From Flavobacteriaceae bacterium (lineage in GTDB: Bacteria > Bacteroidota > Bacteroidia > Flavobacteriales > Flavobacteriaceae), in the NCBI GenBank assembly GCA_947371275.1, contig CANBOV010000017.1, forward strand, positions 1 to 39,111: a stretch of 39,111 nt of DNA, written 5' to 3'. Positions 33,600 through 39,111 of the stretch are shown piece after piece (within the stretch, counting starts at the first letter, position 1; the number at the start of each line of letters is the position of its first letter). The notes under the pieces were generated by a model. That model was not told the DNA's origin. It did no database searches and worked only from the letters and a program-made list of their open reading frames with translations. A program made the translations under genes and the position numbers.

Positions 33600-36500
33600 T
33601 TACTTTTTTGAAGATAGATAGTTGAGTTGAATTACGGCATCATTATAGCGATTTACCGTATTGATGTAATCGTTTTGTAGGGCTATACTTTGATGGATAA
33701 GCATCACCCAATCTAAATAATTAATGTCGCCATTGTAGAATTGATTATTGGCAGTATTGCTTATGATTTTCGCATTAGGTAGCGCGATTTTTTCATAATA
33801 AGCTACCTGTTCTAGGTTGTTTTCATACTGCGACTGTGCATTTAAGAACTGTTGCTGTACTTCCATTTTACCTTTTTGCACTTCGTTTTCGGCTATAGAT
33901 TGCGCTATTTTTGAAGCTTTAATTTTGGCTCTTTGAGCTCCACCCAATAATGGAATTCCCAGTCCGAATTGCGCTGATTGAAAACGGGTATTTTTATCAT
34001 AGATGATATTATCAGCACCGGTTCCTGTGATCGTGGAGCTATAGTAGCCTAAAGTTATAGTGGGTAACAGTTTAGACTGTTCCGCTTTGGTAGCCGCTAT
34101 ACTTACGTTCTTTTGTTGTTCCAACACTTGAATCGAAGGATGATTTGACACAGCCGTATTATCAATAGCGGGTGCATAGGGGAGTTTTAATTGGTCAGTC
34201 ATTGGAATTACAATGGTTTCTGTATTTAAGACCAATTGGAATTTACTTTGCAGGACTACTTTTTCTTGTTGTAATTGGGCTAGTTGCGCTTTGATATTCC
34301 CTTGTTGGGTTTCTGCCGTCGTTTTTTCCAGTATATTACTTTCACCTTTTTTGAAGCGGAGTGTTGCTTTTTGAGCAAATACAGCAAAAAGGCTATCACT
34401 TCTTTGCAGTAGTCGCTCTTTTTCGGATAGGTAGACTAAGGCATAAAAAAGTTGGGTAACTTCTTTCTTAAGTTCGGCTTCTTTTAACGTCACGTTTAGG
34501 GTTGCTGTTTTCCATTCTTCGGTAAAGAGTTTCTTTTGTTTACTATATACCGTTGGAAAATTAAATGATTGCGATATACCCAATCGGTTGTCGTTATAGA
34601 AGCTATTTATTTGACCGAAGTCGCCCGTTAGTGCAGTGATTGGTAGGTTGGCCCCAGTTTTAATTAATTGCTTTTGGTATTCCGCTTTTAAGCGTTCATT
34701 TTTTATAGTAGCATTGTTTTTGAGTGCTATTTCTATGGCAGCATCGAGACGAATTGGGTTTTGAGCCTGAGCCTTAGCAAAAGACAACGATAGGAAAAGG
34801 ATGATCGCAGTAACACTATTAGGTAGTGATTTTATTTTGATACCTTTTTCAAAAGTGATGTATAAAATTGGGAGGACAAAAAGGGTTAAGAAGGTGGCTA
34901 TTAATAATCCACCGATGACAACGGTTGCTAGCGGGCGTTGCACTTCGGCACCGGCACCATTGCTTAACGCCATGGGTAGGAAGCCTAGTGAGGCCACAAA
35001 GGCGGTCATAAGGACAGGACGAAGGCGCACTTTTGTTCCCATTAAAACGATTCGATGTAGGTCGGTCATTCCTTCTTTTTTTAATTGGTTAAATTCAGAT
35101 ATTAATACAATGCCGTTTAAAACGGCTACTCCAAAGAGGGCAATAAAACCTACTCCGGCACTAATACTAAAAGGCATGCCGCGAAGGGCTAGGAAGAATA
35201 TCCCTCCGATGGCAGAAAGCGGTATGGCGGAGTATATTAATAAGCCCTGTTTTACGGAGTTGAATGCAAAGAATAGTAATAAGAAGATTAACAAAAGCGA
35301 AACCGGCACGGCGATCATTAGGCGTTGTTTGGCTTTGTTTAAGTTTTCAAAAGCACCACCATAGGTTGTATAATAACCGGGAGGTAGTTTTATTTCTTTG
35401 TCCACTTTTTGTTGTAATTCATTTACGATACTTTGCACATCGCGACCTCTTACATTAAACCCTACTACAATGCGACGTTTGGCATCTTCTCTTTGGATTT
35501 GGTTGGGGCCATTTTTGATGTTTACAGTGGCTAATTGCGATAATGGAATTTGTGTTCCTTGTGGAGTAGGAATTAATAAATTCTGGATGTCTTCAAGGTT
35601 TTTTCGTTGAGTGGTATTGAGTCTTACCACTAAGTCAAACCGTTTTTCACCTTCAAAGACTAGACCGGTAGATTGGCCTGCAAAAGCGGTATTGACTACT
35701 TTATTGACATCGTCAATGCTGAGGTGGTATTGTGCGATGGTATTTCGGTTGTATTCAATGACTACTTGTGGCATACCGGTTACGGGTTCGACAAATAGAT
35801 TTTGAGTACCTTCCACCGTAGTTACAATTTTCCCTAATTTTTGAGCATAAACGGCTAACGTATCTAGGTTTTCACCGAATATTTTGCAAACGACATCTTG
35901 ACGGGCACCTGTCATTAATTCGTTAAAGCGCATTTGGACTGGATATTGAAAACCGAACGTGATACCGGGCACATCTTCTAAAGCTTTACTCATTTTCTCT
36001 GCCATTTCATTGAATGTTTTGGCGGATTTCCATTCACTTTTATCTTTCATGACCACCATCATGTCACTGGCATCCATTGGCATTGGGTCGGTTGGTACTT
36101 CACCGCTACCAATTTTGGTTACTACTTTTTCCACTTCGGGGAATTGCGTTTTGAGGATGTGTGCTGCTTTTTGGGTACTTTCTATGGTCGTGTTAAGATT
36201 ACTACCGGTGAGGACACGGGTATCGACGGCAAAATCACCTTCTTCTAGGGCAGGAATAAATTCGCCTCCTAAAAAGCTCAGCGTAATTACCGCCAAAACA
36301 AAAAGACTTAAAACGGTGGCGATTACTGTTTTTGGGAAGTTAAGTATTTTATTTAATGCGTGTTGGTATCTAATTTCGACCCAAATCATCATGCGATCGG
36401 AGAAGTTGTATTGGTGTTTTATTTTTTTACTTAAAAATAAGGCACTCATCATGGGTATATACGTAAGTGATAATAGGAATGCCCCTAATAAAGCAAAGGC

Positions 36501-37952
36501 AACGGTTTGTGCCATAGGTTTGAACATTTTCCCTTCAATGCCTTCAAGTGTAAAAATGGGAAGGTATACAATAAGAATAATGATTTGGCCAAATACGGCA
36601 CTGTTCATCATTTTGCCGGCTGAATTTTGCACTGTTTTATCCATTTTGGATTGACTCAATTCCTCTACTTTGACTAGGGTTTTGGAGTGGGCTAATTGGT
36701 GCATTACGGCTTCTACAATGATGACCGCCCCATCTACAATTAAGCCGAAATCAAGGGCACCTAAGCTCATTAGGTTGCCACTTACTCCAAAAGTGTTCAT
36801 TAGAATGATGGCAAACAGCATGGCTAGGGGAATGACTGAGGCGACTAATAAACCCGCTCTGAAATTACCCAGGAACAAGACTAATACAAAGATGACAATT
36901 AAGGCCCCTTCGAGTAGGTTGTGTTCGACAGTTCCAATGGCATTGTTGACCATTTTGGTTCGGTCTAAGAACGGTTCAATTAGGACCCCTTCAGGCAGCG
37001 TCTTTTGGATTTTTGCGACTCTTTCCTTTACATTTTTAATTACATCACTACTGTTGGCCCCTTTGAGCATCATGACCACGGCACCTGAAACTTCGCCTTG
37101 ATCATTGTAGCACATGGCACCATAACGAGTAGCGAAACCCATTTTAACTTCGGCTACATCTCTTATGAAGAGGGGGGTACCGGACGCACTCGTTTTTATG
37201 GCAATGTTTTCGATATCGGCTATCGTTCCGATTAGACCTTCGGTGCGGATGAAAAGTGAGGTGGCACCTTTTTCAATATAGGCACCTCCTGTATTTTGAT
37301 TGTTTTTTTCGACCGCTGTGAAGACATCGGCGATGGTGATACCGAATGATTGTAATTTGTTGGTATTTATGGCAATTTCATATTGCTTTAACTTACCGCC
37401 AAAGCTGCTTACTTCGGCTACCCCTTTTACTCCCAATAATTGACGTCTTACAACCCAATCTTGTATGGTTCTTAAATCGGTTTCATCGTATTTCTTTTCG
37501 TAGCCTTTTTTGGGGCGAACGACGTATTGGTATATTTCTCCAAGACCGGTAGAAACGGGACCTAGTTCGGGTGTACCTATACCTTTTGGGATTTCGGTCT
37601 GCACTTTTTGGAGGCGTTCGGCTACTTGTTGACGTGCCCAATAAATATCGGTATCATCATCAAAAACGATGGTTACTAACGACAGTCCGAAGCGAGAGAA
37701 ACTTCTAATTTCTTTAAGACCAGAGATATTGGTATTGGCTTGTTCGATAGGGAATGTTACTAAACGTTCAATATCGGTGGCACCAAAAGAGGGAGCAATG
37801 GTGATGACTTGTACTTGATTGTTGGTAATATCGGGTACGGCATCGATTGGTAATTTAGTAGTTTGGTATATACCATAGCCTACAAGGGCAATAACCATAA
37901 GCCCAACTAGGAGTTTATTCCTTACGGAAAACTCAATTATTTTATTTAGCAT
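33600..37952 (-). CDS. CzcA-type heavy-metal RND pump fused to TolC-like outer-membrane channel
   Basis: A 1450-residue fusion. Residues 1-1040 are a complete heavy-metal RND pump: twelve membrane helices, two porter halves, and the fourth-helix motif DFGLIVDGAVIIVE with D401, D407 and E414, matching D402, D408 and E415 of CzcA. The porter motif MRFNELMTGARQDV is also the divalent-type (CzcA/Zn, Co, Cd, Ni) pattern, not the CusA methionine pattern. Residues about 1046-1063 form a hydrophobic segment ending AKAQA, like a signal sequence. Residues 1064-1450 form a TolC/outer-membrane efflux protein, with coiled-coil helices. Fusion of pump and channel occurs in other Bacteroidota by my recollection. 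Cleavage after the internal signal would release the channel; this is inference. The adaptor follows 4 nt downstream. Confidence 0.92.
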   Translation of the reverse strand: MLNKIIEFSVRNKLLVGLMVIALVGYGIYQTTKLPIDAVPDITNNQVQVITIAPSFGATDIERLVTFPIEQANTNISGLKEIRSFSRFGLSLVTIVFDDDTDIYWARQQVAERLQKVQTEIPKGIGTPELGPVSTGLGEIYQYVVRPKKGYEKKYDETDLRTIQDWVVRRQLLGVKGVAEVSSFGGKLKQYEIAINTNKLQSFGITIADVFTAVEKNNQNTGGAYIEKGATSLFIRTEGLIGTIADIENIAIKTSASGTPLFIRDVAEVKMGFATRYGAMCYNDQGEVSGAVVMMLKGANSSDVIKNVKERVAKIQKTLPEGVLIEPFLDRTKMVNNAIGTVEHNLLEGALIVIFVLVLFLGNFRAGLLVASVIPLAMLFAIILMNTFGVSGNLMSLGALDFGLIVDGAVIIVEAVMHQLAHSKTLVKVEELSQSKMDKTVQNSAGKMMNSAVFGQIIILIVYLPIFTLEGIEGKMFKPMAQTVAFALLGAFLLSLTYIPMMSALFLSKKIKHQYNFSDRMMIWVEIRYQHALNKILNFPKTVIATVLSLFVLAVITLSFLGGEFIPALEEGDFAVDTRVLTGSNLNTTIESTQKAAHILKTQFPEVEKVVTKIGSGEVPTDPMPMDASDMMVVMKDKSEWKSAKTFNEMAEKMSKALEDVPGITFGFQYPVQMRFNELMTGARQDVVCKIFGENLDTLAVYAQKLGKIVTTVEGTQNLFVEPVTGMPQVVIEYNRNTIAQYHLSIDDVNKVVNTAFAGQSTGLVFEGEKRFDLVVRLNTTQRKNLEDIQNLLIPTPQGTQIPLSQLATVNIKNGPNQIQREDAKRRIVVGFNVRGRDVQSIVNELQQKVDKEIKLPPGYYTTYGGAFENLNKAKQRLMIAVPVSLLLIFLLLFFAFNSVKQGLLIYSAIPLSAIGGIFFLALRGMPFSISAGVGFIALFGVAVLNGIVLISEFNQLKKEGMTDLHRIVLMGTKVRLRPVLMTAFVASLGFLPMALSNGAGAEVQRPLATVVIGGLLIATFLTLFVLPILYITFEKGIKIKSLPNSVTAIILFLSLSFAKAQAQNPIRLDAAIEIALKNNATIKNERLKAEYQKQLIKTGANLPITALTGDFGQINSFYNDNRLGISQSFNFPTVYSKQKKLFTEEWKTATLNVTLKEAELKKEVTQLFYALVYLSEKERLLQRSDSLFAVFAQKATLRFKKGESNILEKTTAETQQGNIKAQLAQLQQEKVVLQSKFQLVLNTETIVIPMTDQLKLPYAPAIDNTAVSNHPSIQVLEQQKNVSIAATKAEQSKLLPTITLGYYSSTITGTGADNIIYDKNTRFQSAQFGLGIPLLGGAQRAKIKASKIAQSIAENEVQKGKMEVQQQFLNAQSQYENNLEQVAYYEKIALPNAKIISNTANNQFYNGDINYLDWVMLIHQSIALQNDYINTVNRYNDAVIQLNYLSSKK

Positions 37953-38000
37953 GAAGGTAAATAGTTTTTAGTTTTTAATACGGTAAGAAGCATCCTAGTA

Positions 38001-38015
38001 TAATGCGCAGCATTA
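38001..38015. repeat. Small inverted repeat upstream of the pump gene
   Basis: TAATGC (38001-38006), GCA, GCATTA (38010-38015) gives 6-bp arms in the 85-nt gap between the His-rich gene and the pump gene. Perhaps a minor RNA hairpin or an operator; the arms are short. Confidence 0.3.
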
Positions 38016-38037
38016 CACTATTTAACAGTAAAGTACA

Positions 38038-38424
38038 TTAACTAATTTTGGGTGGTTGCCAAATACTATTTAAGGAATGGGTTAAAATAATCTCGTTGTA
38101 GTAGTTTGGATTATTTTTAACTAGGAATACTAGCGTGTTTTTTTCTAGATTGAATTTGTAATCAGGTATGATTGTAATAAAATTGGCTGAACCGCAGTTA
38201 TCGTGCGTTTTAAAAGGAAGTTTCATGTCCTTTTCGTGGTCCTTGTCTTTTACATCACCGTGTGCGTAATGTATGCATAGAAATTGCCACAGGGAAATAC
38301 TTGGATTTTCTTTTTTATGTTCGCCAAAATGCTCCACCATATCGGGAAGTTTCAACAACTCGTGGAATTCGGTTGTTGAAAATAAATACAACGATAAAAA
38401 GGCAATAGCAAGGATGCGTTTCAT
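38038..38424 (-). CDS. His-rich exported protein of the metal-efflux operon
   Basis: A 128-residue protein of unknown function, first gene of the operon. An N-terminal signal-like segment covers about residues 1-17 and is followed directly by a histidine-rich stretch. Eight histidines (H21, H32, H36, H52, H55, H63, H74, H116) and two cysteines (C50, C77) occur, among them EHFGEHKKEN, CIHYAHGDVKDKDHEKD and PFKTHDNCGSA. The protein ends IWQPPKIS, a C-terminus I recall in similar operon-linked proteins in Bacteroidota. This is a plausible periplasmic metal-binding helper for the pump, but that rests on composition and gene order. It lies 85 nt upstream of the pump gene; a possible -7 box, TATTTTTG on the minus strand, is at 38459-38466. 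Confidence 0.75.
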   Translation of the reverse strand: MKRILAIAFLSLYLFSTTEFHELLKLPDMVEHFGEHKKENPSISLWQFLCIHYAHGDVKDKDHEKDMKLPFKTHDNCGSANFITIIPDYKFNLEKNTLVFLVKNNPNYYNEIILTHSLNSIWQPPKIS

Positions 38425-38458
38425 TTATAGCTGCGGTTTACATATAGCTTTCCGAATA

Positions 38459-38466
38459 CAAAAATA
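38459..38466 (-). promoter_or_regulatory. Possible -7 box of the metal-efflux operon
   Basis: On the minus strand TATTTTTG is an exact TAnnTTTG match. It lies 35 nt upstream of the ATG at 38424. No -33 box is evident. Confidence 0.35.
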
Positions 38467-38615
38467 CTAAATGAAATGTTTTTTTGAAGGAATAAGTATT
38501 GTTTTTTTCTATATGGCTGTAGGATGGGATTATGAGTTGTGAAATAGGAGTTATGAATTATAGATTACTAACTAAAACAGGATTTATTTAATAACCTGTA
38601 TAGTTATTTTAGGAC

Positions 38616-38692
38616 GGGTCAATGTCGAACTAAAGTCTAGGTACACTTATAGTAGGCTTTAAGTAAACTCTATATAAACTCCGAGTAAACTC
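38616..38692. repeat. Array of seven degenerate 11-nt units
   Basis: Seven abutting 11-nt units fill 38616-38692. The core ones match a form like nnAGTAAACTC: TAAGTAAACTC (38660-38670), TATATAAACTC (38671-38681) and CGAGTAAACTC (38682-38692). Across all seven, position 6 is A, position 10 is T, position 9 is C or G, and position 11 is C or T. The spacing of one unit is close to one DNA turn. Confidence 0.65.
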
Positions 38693-38898
38693 TATAGGAT
38701 TTTTGATTGTGGATTTTTGATGGTTGATTTCAGTATTTGAAGTAACGGTTTTAGTTCACAAATTGTCGCTTACTGTAGCATGGAAAAGTGGGAATTATGT
38801 AGACTTTTATAGGAACTATATAAGTAGTAATACTGATAATTTTTCAAATTTTAGGATGTTAAAAGAGCGACACTTATTCTTTATCTATTTATAACATT

Positions 38899-39111
38899 AT
38901 GCCTAAAAAAGAAACCCCTTTACAGTTTATACCAAAACTAGAAACTTATGTTCAAATTATTAATCAGCTTGAAGATTATGCTGTTTATACTTTGGATCCT
39001 TCCTATAAAATCACCAGTTGGAATCTGGGTGCTACAACTTTATTTGGTTATTCCATGGAAGAGGTCATGGGTAAAGAAGTAACCTTGCTTTATATTCAGG
39101 AAGATATCCAT
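38899..39111 (+). CDS. PAS-domain protein, truncated by the window end
   Basis: The first 71 codons of a gene that continues past the window. It opens MPKKETPLQFIPKLETYVQ, and residues about 20-71 begin a PAS domain (QLEDYAVYTLDPSYKITSW, then GATTLFGYSMEEVMGKEV), with the typical N-terminal cap, W-N-x-G-A and GYS-x-E-E motifs. The rest is unseen; PAS sensor kinases with this opening are common in Flavobacteriaceae, so a histidine kinase is the best guess. No membrane segment precedes the PAS, so the input domain is cytoplasmic. The upstream 474-bp region carries the 11-nt repeat array, 206 bp before the start codon. Confidence 0.8.
   Translation, partial: MPKKETPLQFIPKLETYVQIINQLEDYAVYTLDPSYKITSWNLGATTLFGYSMEEVMGKEVTLLYIQEDIH

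Larger units (their letters stand above)
38425..38898. other. 474-bp gene-free region
   Basis: No plausible coding sequence. It holds the putative -7 box of the efflux operon at 38459-38466 (minus strand), a stretch of ATTATGAGTTG-type degenerate repeats at 38529-38563, and a striking run of 11-nt units at 38616-38692, followed by unremarkable AT-rich DNA up to the ATG of the PAS gene at 38899. Confidence 0.8.

Noticed and set aside
35959..36654. 231-codon plus-strand frame opposite the CzcA pump, with others nearby
   Set aside because: All lie antisense to a conserved membrane protein and have no own promoter or known motif.
33600..37952. Silver/copper (CusA) specificity of the pump
   Set aside because: The fourth-helix motif has the D-D-E of CzcA and the porter motif is MRFNEL, not the CusA methionine triad, so a divalent metal is more likely.
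38616..38692. CRISPR array
   Set aside because: Units are 11 nt, degenerate and abutting, with no spacers and no cas genes nearby.
1..39111. tRNA, rRNA, insertion sequence, integrase or toxin-antitoxin genes
   Set aside because: No tRNA cloverleaf, rRNA segment, transposase or integrase motif or typical toxin-antitoxin pair was found by reading both strands; short degenerate tRNAs cannot be ruled out without a scan.

Overview
The window is a low-GC, gene-dense chromosomal segment of a bacterium in the phylum Bacteroidota, most likely the family Flavobacteriaceae and close to Flavobacterium. The evidence is the AT-rich intergenic DNA, promoters of the Bacteroidota type (a -33 TTTG-like box about 19-21 nt before a -7 TAnnTTTG box), a protease with a type IX secretion (T9SS) C-terminal sorting domain, and many genes that resemble flavobacterial families (DUF6146, DUF6787, DUF6095, TIGR02757, DUF2459). 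I see no rRNA, tRNA, CRISPR array, prophage or insertion sequence. Family names come from memory of the families, not from a search.

Layout. 1-2240: a secreted repeat protein (-) and a T9SS-exported M28 peptidase (+). 2241-6107: uvrA (-), then an ECF sigma factor and a 47-residue small protein (+). 6110-9227: a three-gene minus-strand unit of lolD, a polytopic membrane protein and a TIGR02757 protein. 9373-10044: folE. 10093-14722: serC and serA, two small conserved envelope proteins, a LuxC-type acyl-CoA reductase and a divergent two-cluster ferredoxin. 14771-17922: a secreted protein, a carboxypeptidase-regulatory-like outer-surface protein and the ATPase ychF. 18031-20699: a FIST-domain sensor and a soluble hybrid histidine kinase 5 nt downstream. 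20791-26181: a DUF2459 protein, then parE and parC for topoisomerase IV. 26278-31070: a run of eight minus-strand genes (lipoprotein, TerC, lipoprotein, DUF1572, DUF6095, murQ, ZIP transporter, methyltransferase) with overlaps or very short gaps. 31225-32388: a THUMP RNA methyltransferase. 32465-38424: a heavy-metal efflux operon with a His-rich exported protein, a CzcA-type pump fused to a TolC-like outer-membrane channel, and a CzcB-type adaptor. 38425-38898 is the only gene-free stretch over 300 bp. 38899-end: the start of a PAS-domain protein that runs off the window.

Most of the window is core housekeeping: DNA repair, topology, serine synthesis, folate, cell-wall recycling and ribosome or RNA functions. 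Convergent gene pairs are separated by short symmetric hairpins that can terminate transcription from both sides. The accessory interest lies in the metal-efflux operon with its fused pump and channel, the FIST-kinase pair, a mirrored divergent promoter between the acyl-CoA reductase and ferredoxin genes, and several degenerate intergenic repeats. The most striking repeat is a run of 11-nt units at about 38616-38692, upstream of the PAS gene. I did not find a clear new defence or mobile system.
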